Below, one piece after another: positions 45,098 through 56,875 of a DNA stretch of 64,000 nt. The translations under genes and the position numbers were made by a program. Origin of the DNA: Mantis religiosa (Eukaryota > Arthropoda > Insecta > Mantodea > Mantidae); NCBI GenBank assembly GCA_030765055.1, contig CM060950.1, positions 274,771,540 to 274,835,539 of the forward strand. The letters run 5' to 3'. Positions within the stretch are counted from its first letter, which is position 1; every line of letters begins with the position of its first letter. Below the pieces are notes generated by a model. That model had not been told where the DNA came from. It ran no database searches and worked only from the letters and a program-made list of their open reading frames with translations.

Positions 45098-46276
45098 TGG
45101 ATGTCCTCGATGTAACAGGAGTTCCGACCTTTGATGATAAGATTAGTAAAGAGGAGGAGCACGTCTTCCTGCCATACAATACACCGGCTCTTGACGTGAA
45201 CGATGAAATTAGAATACCGTGTCAAGCAGAATATTTGTACACTCTTCCTAGTAGAATTTATCTCTACATAGAGGGCTCTCTCACCAAAACAAGTGGCGGA
45301 CCCTCCTCCTCAAAGCTGACCAACAATGCCATGGCATTTCTGTTTGACGAAATTCGTCTAGATATGAACGGCATTACTATAGACAGAACCAGGAATCCAG
45401 GCAATTCTTCAACGATGCGTAACTATGTATCTCTGAATGCACTGGAATCCGATCGAATGCAGAATGACGGATGGATCTATCCGGGAGTTGACGTCAACAT
45501 CGTGAATTCAAAGAATGGAGTCTTCAGTGCTGTAGTTCCTCTTTCGATGCTCCTGGGCTTTGCAGACGATCACAAGGAAGTCATTCTCAATAGCAAATTT
45601 GAACTGGTTCTCATTAGATCTAAAAATTCTAATAATTGCATATCGGGTAACGAACCAGCTGTTATTCAACTAACTAGACTCGAATGGAGGATGCCCGTTC
45701 TTCGACTTTCAGATGGAGAGAGAGTCGAAAAGCTTAAACTCGTCAAATCCGATAAGCCACTGTACGTAGCCTTTCGAACCTTGGACCTTCACACTCAACC
45801 TGCTGTACCGCGAACTAAGGTCTTCACCTTGAAAATGTTAACTACAACGAAACTTGAGAAACCTCGCTTCGTCATAGTCGGTGCACAAACCGACAGACTG
45901 AATCAGCTCAGTAAGGATTGCTCACTCTTTAATCACTGCAACATCAGCAATCTGAAGCTTGATCTCAACAGCCAGTGTTATCCCTATGACGATATGAATT
46001 TGGATTTTGGAAACTCTAAATTTGCATCTCTGTATGATCAGTATTCGAAATTTCAATCATCCTATTATGGAAAAGAAAATTAACCCATTTTTGAAGAGAA
46101 GTGAGTTTCTGCATTATGCACCGCTCTTTGTCATCGACTGCTCGCATCAGCCTGAGGAGACCGTGACTGGTGCCGTGAATGTGAGACTGGAAGTTCAAGC
46201 CTCATCTAACTTTCCTGCACAAACATCATTATATTGCCTGATTATTCATGATAATTGTTCACCTATAAACCACTAA
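45097..46276 (+). pseudogene. MCP: Polinton major capsid protein (one frameshift near its end)
   Basis: Begins 'MDVLDVTGVPTFDDKISKEE' and shows the long beta-rich pattern of a double jelly-roll capsid protein: 'YLYTLPSRIYLYIEGSL', 'NNAMAFLFDEIRLDMNG', 'PLSMLLGFADDHKEVILNSK', 'RLEWRMPVLRLSDGE'. After 'YYGKEN' at 46083 the frame stops, but the +1/-1 frame continues at once with 'PFLKRSEFLHYAPLFVIDCS' to 46276, which completes the expected C-terminus. A one-base change in the A-rich GGAAAAGAAAATT run (46069-46083) explains it. The total is about 392 codons. It would build the capsid shell. AATAAAG near 46319 is a possible poly(A) signal. Confidence 0.9.
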
Positions 46277-46343
46277 CGCATGTTGTTCAATCTATCATAT
46301 AAGGATGTAATTTCTGTGGAAATAAAGAAAACGAAACTCAAAT

Positions 46344-46826
46344 TTATGTTATCTTTTTATTGATTTTAACATACATTTCCTTAACCTTTTCCCTGTCACT
46401 CCTACTTTTAGCATCGTATGAACACATTGATTTATATATGTCATGTAATTGAAATAAGTTTCTTTCAATATATGGGATTAGTCTCTTAAGTCCTCTTTTT
46501 GCAATGATATTTAGATTTATGCTGTTTAAGTTTAAGCACGTATTCACAAATGTTATTTCATTCACTTTATTCATGCACACTGATATATTGTACGCATATA
46601 TTATATTCTCACTGTACCACACCTTTGGATGCTTACCATCTTTCAAGTATGTTTCCAACACATCCATATTTTGCTTTATTATCAGCCAGTCTTTCTTTGT
46701 GATGTATACAAAAGTTTCATCTGTAGCTCTGATACAGAGGGATGAGAGTTCATGGTATAAACGTATGTTAACACGGTGCCCGGAGTTGACGGGGAAGTCG
46801 TCTACCATGAACACATTATTCGCCAT
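46344..46826 (-). CDS. Polinton hypothetical protein, 160 aa
   Basis: Intact frame starting 'MANNVFMVDDFPVNSGHRVN'. The first half is mixed beta ('HRVNIRLYHELSSLCIRATD', 'WLIIKQNMDVLETYLKDGK'); the second half is helical and Lys-rich. No known domain was recognised, but position and size fit an accessory Polinton gene. Its ATG overlaps the stop region of the spliced gene upstream (46816) by 11 bp, so the two may be co-transcribed. Its 3' end faces the capsid gene with 67 bp between stops. Confidence 0.7.
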   Translation of the reverse strand: MANNVFMVDDFPVNSGHRVNIRLYHELSSLCIRATDETFVYITKKDWLIIKQNMDVLETYLKDGKHPKVWYSENIIYAYNISVCMNKVNEITFVNTCLNLNSINLNIIAKRGLKRLIPYIERNLFQLHDIYKSMCSYDAKSRSDREKVKEMYVKINKKIT

Positions 46827-47410
46827 TACTCTTTGTTACCTCTTCGGGAGCGGGGGCCATGGGTTCGAACATCATTCTTATAAAGCTGTCCTTGCCGAAG
46901 ATCTTCTTCTTCTTCAGCACCCTCGGCTTACAGCTCTTCCTCTCTGCTTTCTTGTCGGACCTGCGAACATGAACAGCTATGAGGATACGAATTATTACAC
47001 GCTTGTTATATTAAGTGTGACGTTTTCTTTTTACTCACTTTTCTTTATCTAATTCTTTGGACGGACCGGTTTGTTTCTCGTCACGGATTGGAGGCCTTAT
47101 GTCTTCACCTTCCAAGCTTCTGTAATTACACAATGAGAGAAATCTTTTTACCCGTACACAAAACACTATAGGTTCACTACTTTCCACTGCTTTTTTCCAC
47201 TTACCTGAGATATACCTTGTACTGCATCCCACACTTGCCGTATGAAGTGACTTTGTCATGATGTGCAGGATTCTTGCAGATGGTTTGATGAGTCTTTCCA
47301 TCACACGTGTCCTCGCGATGATCCATCCAGTGTTGCTGCGTGCCCTCGTAATCTTGCATATGTTCCTAGAAGCTGATATCGCTCTCTACTCTACTTAATT
47401 CGCTGCTCAT
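46816..47410 (-). CDS. Three-exon Cys/His-rich Polinton gene
   Basis: Exons (minus strand): 47410-47205, 47119-47039, 46960-46816. Donors are CAG|GTAAGTGG and AAA|GTGAGT; acceptors are TTACAG|AAGC and TCGCAG|GTCC. Both joins keep one frame (exon 1 ends in phase 2, exon 2 in phase 2). From ATG 47410 there is one in-frame TAG after 16 codons; the ATG at 47359 gives an uninterrupted frame. Exon 1 carries 'CDGKTHQTICKNPAHHDKV' and 'GKCGMQYKV', a Cys/His pattern suggestive of metal binding. Exon 2 is charged. Exon 3 has 'VLKKKKIFGKDSFIRMMFEP', a basic stretch like a nuclear signal. Function is unknown. Confidence 0.7.
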
Positions 47411-47649
47411 CTTGCGGTGTGTTAGATGACAACTGACAGATAGAAGTGATCGATCGCGCAACCTCCCTACAGTACATTGGCGCACTGCTATGGATTCATC
47501 TACTCACGGAATCACTTTGCATTTATGATTGCGTCGTGTAGGAGGGGAGGATCGGCGTTGCCACATATAACCATAGAGTGTTGGATTCCTCCGGTTCCTA
47601 ATAATAAAATCAATACATACTGATTTAAATAAATACACTTGACGCGTTT
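47411..47649. other. Polinton right subterminal region
   Basis: Non-coding sequence between the spliced gene and the right inverted repeat. It should contain the promoter of the minus-strand gene, but no clear TATA box was seen. Confidence 0.4.
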
Positions 47650-48206
47650 CTTTTTGGAAATGTCGACAAAGGTGAAAGCGATTTAGAATTCAGTCGTACA
47701 ACATTCAAATATAAATACATGCATCACCCCATGCAGGAGTGCCGGGGCGGACCGGTGTGTGAGAATACGGAAACCAATCACAGTTTTCTTAAGTAATTAC
47801 ATTCATTAGTTAATTACATTTCACATACATACAACAAAATGACACGATGCCCTTGCAGGGGAGGGAGGGAGAGAGAGACGCGTGAGCTCGCGGAGGCACA
47901 CGAACGCCCATGCAATTCAACCAACACCCTTCGATATTTTAACATGAGGATTCCGAAACAACCAGTACAGCACATCGATAATTTTTACACCCAGATTTAT
48001 ACTCCACTTTCAAGTCTGGGATATCAAGAACACGTGACACACGTGTTACTATACAACCAACCCTTCGATATTTTAACATGGGGATTCTAACACAACCAAC
48101 ACGCAACCTCGATATTTTTACAGGTGGATTTCGCGTCGATTTTCAAGTCTGGGGTTTTATGAAACAGCTAACGCGACTGTTCTTGAAACCCCAGAAGACT
48201 ACTACT
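47650..48206 (-). repeat. Polinton right terminal inverted repeat
   Basis: 557 bp, inverted partner of 27573-28114, ending ...AGACTACTACT at 48206. It includes the same internal pair of 133-bp-spaced units. The repeats differ by scattered substitutions (a few percent by eye) and a 10-20 bp indel near 47880-47910. Confidence 0.93.
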
Positions 48207-48212
48207 CATGTA

Positions 48213-48272
48213 CCATCAGTGTCACCGCCTGCAGTGCCGTATGTAGTAAAAGCGGGCGTTAAACACTAAAAA
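48213..48272 (+). mobile_element. SINE family A, copy 3, right part
   Basis: CCATCAGTGTCACCGCCTGC to GGCGTTAAACAC continues the SINE body cut off at 27572. It is followed by the second copy of the SINE target duplication, TGAATACTGAA (48273-48283). Confidence 0.95.
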
Positions 48273-48283
48273 TGAATACTGAA

Positions 48284-49590
48284 GTGCAATTACAACATTA
48301 TGAAACAAAAACACGCCAAGAAGAAGTCAAGTTGCGACTTGGTGAGGTAAATAAAGTAAAGGAAGAAATAGATTTGTAAATTCCAGGGGTGAAAAAATTA
48401 GAAAACAGAAGGATAACGTTGCAAAATTAACTCAAGTTTAGTTTGCATTACAGGCAAGTAAAGTAAATAATGTGAGAAATCTGTCGGTACTTGGAAATGT
48501 TAATGAATGCAACTTACCTGATAATTTGAATAATAATTAAAATCCTGGTAATGTAGAAAGTGATTGTAGTGATTTTATTAGTTCGGATAATGATGCTAAA
48601 TACCATAGAAGAACACACAACGTGCCATCACACACAATTTCACAGTCTTGGTAATAATGAATGTGTGAACTATTCACTAAATGATGTCATTCCAACGAGT
48701 TTTGACGAAGAGTAATGTGATAATCCAAAAGTATTCCTTAGGGAACTGGAGTTGTATTATCGTATCAGGAGAATCCCGAATTAATTTTGGATGATGATCG
48801 TTAAACGATCTTTAAAAAAGAATGCTTGGAATATTAACTTTACACGATACGTATAATACATTCCGAACTCTATTTATAAACAGGTTCTGGTGGACTGAAA
48901 GACAGAACCGAGTCAAAATTGAACTCGCTACCGGTAAATATGAAGCAAAGAAAGGTATCTCAATGACGAACCAGCTAACAAAAGCAAACTAGTAAATCCT
49001 GATCTTTCTGAGATGAAAATCATTAATACCTTGATCCGACATTATGGACCACTCATTAGAAGTCACTTAGTTGTGGGAAAACCCGTCGATTTTTCTAATT
49101 TCATAGTTGCTTTCGTCTTTTGAGGTGTATAGCACTGATCCTAAACTAAATACAAATACATAGGAAAACCATAACCCTCATACAAATCCTCCATTTGATC
49201 ACCACAATGGACGATATAATTCTCGACAATTCACGAATAAATCACAGGGACGATGCACCCGGACGAATAAACACACATGGAAATACAGATCTAGAATTTA
49301 GGCGGAGATGCCACTCAGTGATGCCACGGGGGAATAGGAATTTGCGATCTTGTGGCCAGTATAGAAGCAATAATTCTCCTGAGGGTACTCGTAGAAGTGA
49401 CCGAGATAGTCAATTAAACCACATTCGATATTATCGAAGTAACTGCGACCGCACGAGGAATCTTAATGCAAGGCGCAACAATGTACAGAATAATTCTTTG
49501 ATTAGAGCAACAAATCAAGGTACACAAGAGGCGTTGGAGAGGGAAAAAATAGACTACACCAAGAAGCTGCAACTTCTCGAGAGATAGTAA
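48284..49590 (+). pseudogene. gag: gypsy 3 gag, middle and C-terminal part
   Basis: Continues the frame from 27389 after the nested stack ('QLQHYETKTRQEEVKLRLGE'). Broken frames follow with traces near 48830-49080 ('TYNTFRTLFINRFWW', 'EMKIINTLIRHYGP') of the capsid-like region. The open frame 49195-49587 is Arg/Asn-rich and basic ('GRINTHGNTDLEFRRRCHS'), which fits an RNA-binding gag tail without a clear zinc knuckle. It is a dead copy. Confidence 0.6.
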
Positions 49591-49779
49591 GGGATACCAA
49601 CCCTAGGACTAGTGTTGAAGCTAGTAGTTCTCAATCGCGAAACTAGGTTCCACGCGGCTCCACGTAATCTTGTGCCCTGGAAGATGATGTGAATATAATG
49701 GCACGGGGTGGAAATAGATCAAAATACGAATGTGTAACGAATAGTATCGTAGTATAATCAAAAGGCAAATATGAAGTAA

Positions 49780-52700
49780 TTAACACACCACAAATGGTCA
49801 TCCAGATGTGGGATCGAGAAGTTAACTCCTAATAGATACGGGGGCATGTTCCCCAGTAATTAGCGAAGAACTGTTTAAAATTTTCTTAAAAAACTATCAC
49901 GTAGAACATCTCAGCGTGAGTAATGTGTACTGTGTCACAGCTATAGCCAAAAGAAGGATTGCGTAAAACACCAAGCACTGATAAAGGTGGAAATAATTGG
50001 AAGGAATTTTGATTTCATCACGTTGGTGATATCAAATTTAGCTAGGAAAGTCATTAAATTTAATGATTTAATGTACAGTTGTTACAGCATACTCGACTTC
50101 GAAAAACATGAAATGTGGATTAAGATAGCAAATGACTTGTTAATTATAAAATTCTTAGAAGATATAGTGGAAAACGAAGGGGAAGGAGATAGTTGAAATT
50201 ATGATAGATTCTTTGTTAGAAATATACATTTAAAAGAAAATGATGTTATTTGTGACGATAATAGTAGGTAATTATGGCGACGAAGAGTTTATTGTTGATA
50301 AAGGTCATTATCAGGTAATTGACCATGCAAGAAATCATTTCCCACTGTATGGGTTGCAAGTGAATAATGATAAATGCGTAGATGGGCAGGAACAAATCAA
50401 ATTCTTTGAAGCTTTGCGAGCAAAATTGTAAAATACATATAACCTAGATGACGCGCAGAAACGACAATTAGAACTATGTATACTTGAGAATCGTGTTGCA
50501 TTTAGCTCCAATCTTGAGCAACAAGTACACCCATATATTCAGTCAAAAATGTTGCCTCCTATACGCATAAGAGTCGCCCCGTTCAATGCCCATACGTCAG
50601 CATGCATCAGGCGTGATCCATAGAACGTTAGAGTACGGAATTATTGCGGTGTCCGATTCTCCATGCTTACACCCTCTGTGCTGGATTCACAAACCAGAGG
50701 GAACGCTGAGAATGACTATAGACGCCCGAAAGGCAAACGCCCTCACGCAACCCGACCATTAGGCCACTTGTGGTCGACGAATTGCTACCTAAGTTGGAGC
50801 GTGGAAAATATTTTTTTTTAAATAGACCTAGTACCATTATACTGGCAAATACCGTTGGATGTCTGTGAGGAAGCACACAGGATTCAGTTTTGGTGGTAAA
50901 ATCTATCATTTCAAGACTTGCATCTTTGGGCTATCTACCAGTGGTAGTGCCTTACTCTGTGCACTACATAATAAATTTGGCGATACTATTGAAAATGTTG
51001 TATTACAGTATATTGATCACCTTTTAGCCTATGATTAAAATTTTGATAATGTACATTGAGCATCTAAACTATATTTTTTCTAAATTCAGAGAGATTGGAA
51101 TAACAATAAATCTAAGTCACACTTTCTGGTCAAAGAAATTGAGTTCTTAGGATATATAATTTCTAAAAAAGGAATGGCACCGAACCCAAATAGAATTTAA
51201 TCTATTGAAATGATCCCTCCACATAAGAACGTCGAACAATTGAAAAGTTTGGAACTTGTTCCTTTAAGGGAATTATTAAAGAAAAATACAGTTTGGAAGT
51301 GGTCTGATGAACAACTAATGGCTTTCAAAAGAGTAAAGTACCTATTTAGGAATGTTATACTCTTGGAAAGACCTATTCAAGGTAAACCATTCAATGTATA
51401 CACCGATGAAAGTATTAATGCTTATGCGGCCGTGTTGACCCAACATGACCAGGAAGGAAATAACCATGTGATTTCTACTGCATCGAGATCTTTAAATAAA
51501 GTTGAATCGAATGCATGCATCACAGATTTGTAAATTGTCGCTATTTACTTTGCACTGCAAAAATTCAGGTTATACGTTTTAGTATATGGCGATCACATTA
51601 GTTTGTCATTTATAAAGAAATGCAAACTAACGAGTTCCAAAATATCTCGATTCATACACGATATTACTTCGTACGATATCGAGATACGCCACTATCAGGG
51701 AAGGGAAATATCTTTAGTGATTTATCATCCCGAAAAAACATCGGAAGTGAAATCCATGAGACACTCTCTCACCCACACCAAGAGGTGAAAATATACAGCA
51801 TGGATTTTCATTGGAACATGAGTTCAGACTGAAAATTCAGAAAATTGCTGAAATTCAAAGCAATGATACCTCATTAGGTCCATTGCTACGAGACGTTCCG
51901 GAAATAGAAAGTGCCTCAAATTGAATAGTTAAGAAATCTGGAGTATTATACAAACTCCATGGAGATGTATCCAAAAAGTGTAAAATAATGGTGCCTGGAG
52001 TCCTCGAAGATGAGGTGATAATTTCTCTTCATGAAAATTTGGCAGATCCGGGAAGTGAGAAAACTTTACTACCTATCAAGGACAGAGTGCACATTAAACA
52101 CTTGGGCAGGAAATTCCGGACATTAATATCCTGCGCATGATGACAAAATGCAAAACCCCTCAATGTGAAGTATAATTACGAACCACAGGTAATTGTGAGC
52201 GGGAAAAGATGAGCTCGTAGCAATTGATGCTCATGGAGAGATGCCCGCAAGTCAGTACAATTATACGCATATTTTTGTGATCTTCGACGCATTCACAAAA
52301 TTTGTATGAATCTACCCAGCCAAAAATATTATGTTACTAAAATGTTAAAAGACTGGATTCCAGCGTATGGCCAAATAAGGTCTGTAATTTCAGACAATGC
52401 TCCTGTGCATCGCAGCAAGCTGTTCACTTCTGCTCTCCGAGACAGCAACATAAAACTTCATAATTCATCCGCATATTTCCCGCAAGGAAACCCTTGCGAA
52501 AGAATACTGCGAGATATAGGCTTCTATTTCCGTATCCTATGTCATTCCCATCACCAGGGTTGGCAGATATATTGCGAAATTAATGAAGATACAATAAACC
52601 ATATTTCGAACAGTACAAAAAATTTACCCCTTTCGCATTAATGACAGGTCAACCACCGAAACCTCTAATGTTGAAGGTCACTACCGGAATTGAACCCTCC

Positions 52701-52890
52701 AATGACCACCTGAGTGAGGAAGAAAGAATGATTATTTCTTATCAAAGATTAATAGATAAGGCCGAAAAGCGAAGAAAGAAAATTAAAAAGGGGAAAGCCA
52801 CATGGGATCTTCAAATTGGGGACGAGGTTTTAGTAAAAACTTTTAATACTTCGGATGCAACTAAAAAGTTTATTGGAGAATGAACTTAAT
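49780..52890 (+). pseudogene. pol: gypsy 3 pol: protease, RT, RNase H, integrase (broken)
   Basis: The protease active site 'LLIDTGACSPVISEELFK' is at about 49826-49880. RT traces include 'PEGTLRMTIDARKANALT' (50690) and 'QYIDHLLAYD' (51008), where the usual Y-x-D-D has become Y-I-D-H. Then come 'EIEFLGYIISKKGMAPN' (51140) and RNase H at 51210-51790 ('GKPFNVYTDESINAYAAVL', 'YDIEIRHYQGREISL'). Integrase: 'HENLADPGSEKTLL' (52030), 'VAIDAHGEMPASQYNYTHIF' (52220), 'VISDNAPVHRSKLFTSAL' (52385) and a C-terminal piece at 52641-52883 ('WDLQIGDEVLVKTFN'). Stops and frame changes are frequent, so it is long dead. Confidence 0.88.
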
Positions 52891-53353
52891 CTATCAAGGA
52901 CCTTACAAAATCAGTAAAACAGTTCAAAGTACCAGACACACATACAAACTAATTGCACTGCTTAACTTTTAAGAAACACAATCCTTCACAAGGTAGTATT
53001 AATAATATAAAATATGAAGTTCAATGATCACCCCATATAAAGACTAAAAGAATTTGTTGATACTGTTAACTGAGTTAGAAATGTTTTGGAGTTGGTTGTG
53101 TACATTCCATGGTTGAAAAATTAATTATTTATTGAAAGGTTCATTGGTAATTTAAAAATATTTTACATTGTTGTATAATTTGTAATATTGTTATTCATTG
53201 TGGTTTTGTTTTCTATAATGTATTCATTGTTAATTGTGTTAACCACTGTTATTATTAATAATTATCACATAGGGGCAATATCCGAATTAATGGACAGTTA
53301 GTAATTTAACTATTTTAAGTAAAATTAATCCTTAAATTGTGAATAGAAGCATT
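52891..53353 (+). other. gypsy 3 internal 3' region, AT-rich
   Basis: Lies between integrase and the right LTR. No env-like frame and no clear polypurine tract could be seen; the bases before 53354 are mixed. Confidence 0.4.
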
Positions 53354-53504
53354 TGTAACGGTTATTTTATATTTTTCATATATTTGGGGATTTGTTCTGG
53401 ATTGTTCTAGAAAATGTGATTTGTGTGAAATAGAATGTAAAAGTGACTAGGCCACAGAATGACACCGTTTACGCAATAGTATTCCTAGTATTCCTATTGG
53501 TTAC

Positions 53505-54888
53505 TAGAGATAGGACTTCTAGGACTTGGCTTGTTATGCGTGCATGCTGTGAGTATAGGAGGAGGGACGTTGTTTAACTCCAGTAGTAAACAAGGTCGGC
53601 CGCCTTAGGGGTATACAAATGTGCTTACAGTGTGTTTTAATAAGGCAATATGTACATTATGTCACAGTTTCCAGAATCATTCAGTAGAAGTAAATATATA
53701 ACAAAACATATTTCGATTAATAAAGTAAAATTAATTATTTTTGCAATGCAAAATAAATCCCTACTCTTCAATTGTTCAACTTATTACAGTATATAACAAC
53801 ATACATTTTAAACTTTTCGAAGGTGAATCTCCACCTTCTGTCACTCAAGTAATATTTGTAGTTTGAAAATGTACTCTTGACATCCGATGATGTAACAGGT
53901 GCAGGCATAAAATGCTGCAGATCACACTGCCTTGTAAGCACTATTTCCTTATGCGCTTGTAAATTATTTTTAATATTTGCTGTTTTAAAATAGCCTGGGT
54001 TTTTCTCAAGTACGGTTTTTATTTTATCTATGATAGGTCCAACAGCTGCTGAATCTATCTGTTGAGCTAGTTCTCCTATGAGCCCTATGGTATGCGGCAT
54101 TTTATTACCTCTCTTTTCTAGCTCCACAATGGTTTTGGACTTGGTTACATGGTTCATCTTTGCACTCATTTTTGATGTTAATAAAAATATTTCTCTTGGT
54201 TTGTCTGACAATAGCATTCCAAAGACGACATCTGTAACACGCCTGTCTACACCATTTTCGGTTTTATTAATAGAAAACCACATTTTACTTTGGCCCATTC
54301 TTTTTGTATTTGCGAAATGACGTTATTATAACATTGTGGTAACTCTCGTTTAATTAAAGTTGTTTGAGAAGGAGGATCTCGTTTAGCATCTTTTGTATGA
54401 AGTTCTTAAAATGTTTATTACGAACTGTGTGTATCGGTATATTTGCACGCACCATCATCTTACACATGTCTGAAAAGTTCGGACTGAGACGGTGAATTTA
54501 CACTTGGCCCTGATGCTCTTCGACGTCTGTTCTATATAAAAATCCTTGCTTGATGGTTCTTAGTGTTGCAGTGCAGTCTCAGCCATTTGGGTTTAAAGCC
54601 CTTAATTTCTACATAGCATACCTTGCATTGTATATTTCCTCTCTTCTGTGTGAAAATATCAACTCTTGCTAATCTTCGTCCATTGTGGGTTTACGTGCTT
54701 CTGACATTTAAGTTCTTCATTGTAAGCGAAGAAATCACTGTTTCCAAACACCGCCACTCTGCCACTAATGGCAGCGCATGCGTGTTTGTACGGCCCTGAG
54801 CGTTTTGACGCATGACGTAGTATGTTGTGTTACGTCGCGTAGCATTTAACTATGTTCTTCCTAGGGGGTCCTAAAAGTCCTAACTCTG
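53505..54888 (-). mobile_element. hAT DNA transposon remnant inside the gypsy 3 LTR
   Basis: A 1384-bp insertion absent from the left LTR. The ends are inverted: TAGAGATAGGACTTCTAGGA on the left and, reverse-complemented, CAGAGTTAGGACTTTTAGGA on the right; CAGAG is typical of hAT ends. The flanking 8 bases (TTGGTTAC and GTGAATAC) match at only five positions, so a clean target duplication is not proven. It carries the C-terminus of a hAT transposase. Confidence 0.82.
53768..54298 (-). pseudogene. hAT transposase, C-terminal fragment
   Basis: A 176-codon frame. The end reads 'MPAPVTSSDVKSTFSNYKYY' followed by 'LSDRRWRFTFEKFKMYVVIY' and 'CN', the well-known hAT dimerisation signature (P-x-T/S-S-x-x-V-E-R-x-F-S...L...R..L...N). 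The N-terminal half fits the region before it. The zinc finger and catalytic domains are missing, consistent with an internally deleted, non-autonomous copy. Confidence 0.85.
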
Positions 54889-55095
54889 GTGAATACGTAA
54901 TGTTGTGACTTGGACCAATAGCACAAAACTAATTTAGATTTTCTAGAAACCTCGTGCGCAAGGATTTGCGAATATGCAGATAATTTGGCGTCATTCTGCA
55001 GAAGATCATCCATGTGTTAAGACGTGTTTTCTTTCGGGCCGATCTGCAAGTCTGCAGAAACCTAAAGTGCACTGATGCAGTATTAGTCATTTTAT

Positions 55096-55315
55096 TTGCA
55101 TGCCAGCCTCCACCTTACCTTTACTAACCAGGGTGCTCATAGCGGAACCTGTTCACTGCACTGTAGGATCTCGTAGTACTCACAAGCACCCCTCCCTTGT
55201 TCTTGCATGTTTAGCTTGCTAACGGCATGTGCATGGGGAGACGATGTAACGCACGGCCTTGCATGCCGGTCGATCCTCACCGGGGCGGCGGGCGTGGGGC
55301 CGCCCCTATAGAAAA
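55096..55315. mobile_element. SINE-like 220-bp insertion in the gypsy 3 LTR
   Basis: Flanked by a perfect 11-bp direct repeat, AGTCATTTTAT (55085-55095 and 55316-55326), and absent from the left LTR. It is GC-rich at its right end (GGGGCGGCGGGCGTGGGGCC) and ends in a short A run. A weak B-box-like GGTCGATCC lies near 55268. It is not one of the three tRNA-SINE families seen elsewhere; its source is unknown. Confidence 0.8.
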
Positions 55316-55683
55316 AGTCATTTTATAAAAGCACATAATTTACAAAGCTCAACATTGTGATAAGATATATTAATGGTTTTTGCGGAATCAATTCCAAGAT
55401 TTGTAAGAAGAGAAAAGATGCTATTATTTTCTATCGTAACAGCATAAAAATTATTCTCACTCCAATATTACGGCCAGATATAAAACTCATTGCTCCAGAG
55501 CGCCAGTGCATACATCTACAAGAATTCAACCAGATCGACACAAAAGGTGAGAGTAATCAGCCATCCACCATCATGCGCCTTTTGCACAAATTATCCGGTT
55601 CCAAAATTATCCCCACAACGCGGGGCTTCTAGAACGTCGATTTCTACCTTTCACCGCGCATTTTGCACAATTAAACCGTTGCA

Positions 55684-56402
55684 GTGCTGATTTTCTTCTT
55701 TAACCTTGCTTATTTTCTCGTCTATAAATAAGATAAATAAAACTGGTCATTCTGCATCCTTGTCTTAAGCCAATCTTCTCTTCTGTCACCTCCGTAATTA
55801 CACTTTTCCCATCGTAAGTAAAACTTCACCCCTTCATAGATTTTCTCTATTTCTTTTATATATTTGTCACTTACCCCTTTCTTCCGCAGTTTCCATACTA
55901 GAGCATTCCTGTTTATCGTAACAAAAGCTTTCTCAAAATCCGCAAAGAACATATATACCCTTCCTTTATTCTTCCTGAGGTATTAGTGTATTATGGTCTT
56001 TATTATGAATAGATTATCTATTATACGTTTTTCTTTCCTGAAACCTGCTTGAAATTCAGACAGTTTCCTTTATTGTTCCACCCATATTCTTAGCCTTTCT
56101 GCTAATATTCCTGTGTATATTTTTCCTAATATGGATAACAGGCTTACTCCCCTGTAGCTTTCTGGTTTACTTGCACCTCCCTTCCACTTACAAATAGGCA
56201 CGATCATGCTTATTTTCCAACGTTCTGGTATGTCATCACCTTCTTTTATCTTGTTTAGCACCTTTGTAATTACTTCTAAGGCCATTTTGTTTTCCCACAC
56301 ACTTTCCAAAATTCCCCTAGTGTACCATCGGGTCCTACTGCCTATATTTATAACTGACTTTATACTATTTTTATCTGACTTAATAGGTGAAGACGCGAGC
56401 AA
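55684..56402 (-). pseudogene. LINE L relic, 5' half (outermost layer of the nest)
   Basis: Minus strand from 56402: 'EVITKVLNKIKEGDDIPERW', 'SMIVPICKWKGGASKPESYR', 'GVSLLSILGKIYTGILAERL', the fingers of a non-LTR RT. Then at 55722-55952 'MFFADFEKAFVTINRNALVW' (motif A with F-A-D-F). The reading is cut at 55684 and continues at 25756 with the A-D-D box. The start lies in broken sequence near 56400. Confidence 0.85.
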
Positions 56403-56875
56403 ATGTATTCCGATACGTGCAAGACTGACATACGGGAGGGAGGCATGTTTCTTATCAGTTAGTTGCGCCAGGACGCTTCAGTTTCCTTATACCTGACCAG
56501 TGAGTTCGGCGCACAGGTACTTAAGCCTCTATGGAAAATAAACACAATTTTTCCACATGAAATGTAGGTGGTTTTATACAACTCTCCATTATCAACTTAG
56601 GTATTTATCGACCCTTTGCTTATTGACGTAATTTTCTCTCTCTTCCTCTCTGACACACACATAACTCAACCACCTTAATCTCCCGGTTTTCTTTTTAAAT
56701 GCATTTATACCCAAACTTGTAGTTTTATCTGGAACGAAATACTTCTACCTTTCATAGGTTAGCAATAATTAGGGAATATCATATTAAAGTCCTTTGGTAC
56801 CTAAAATTAAGTGTATCTTGTTCCGAAAATAAGTACATTATTTCCTTTGTTATAGTTCCCAAGAACCGATTATAT
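56403..56875. other. No gene seen
   Basis: Sequence between the LINE L relic and the solo LTR. No supported coding frame or RNA gene. Confidence 0.4.

Larger units (their letters stand above)
53354..55683 (+). repeat. gypsy 3 right LTR, interrupted twice
   Basis: Matches the left LTR over three blocks: 53354-53504, 54889-55095 and 55327-55683. The first gap is the hAT element, the second the 220-bp SINE-like insert. Ends TGTAACGG...CCGTTGCA. Confidence 0.92.

Noticed and set aside
46504..47052. 182-codon plus-strand frame rich in hydrophobic residues
   Set aside because: Antisense of the 160-aa Polinton gene and of exon 3 of the spliced gene.
47035..47304. 89-codon minus-strand frame 'MMERLIKPSAR...'
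   Set aside because: Reads through an intron; its exon 1 part is in a different frame from the spliced gene, whose frame holds the Cys/His cluster.
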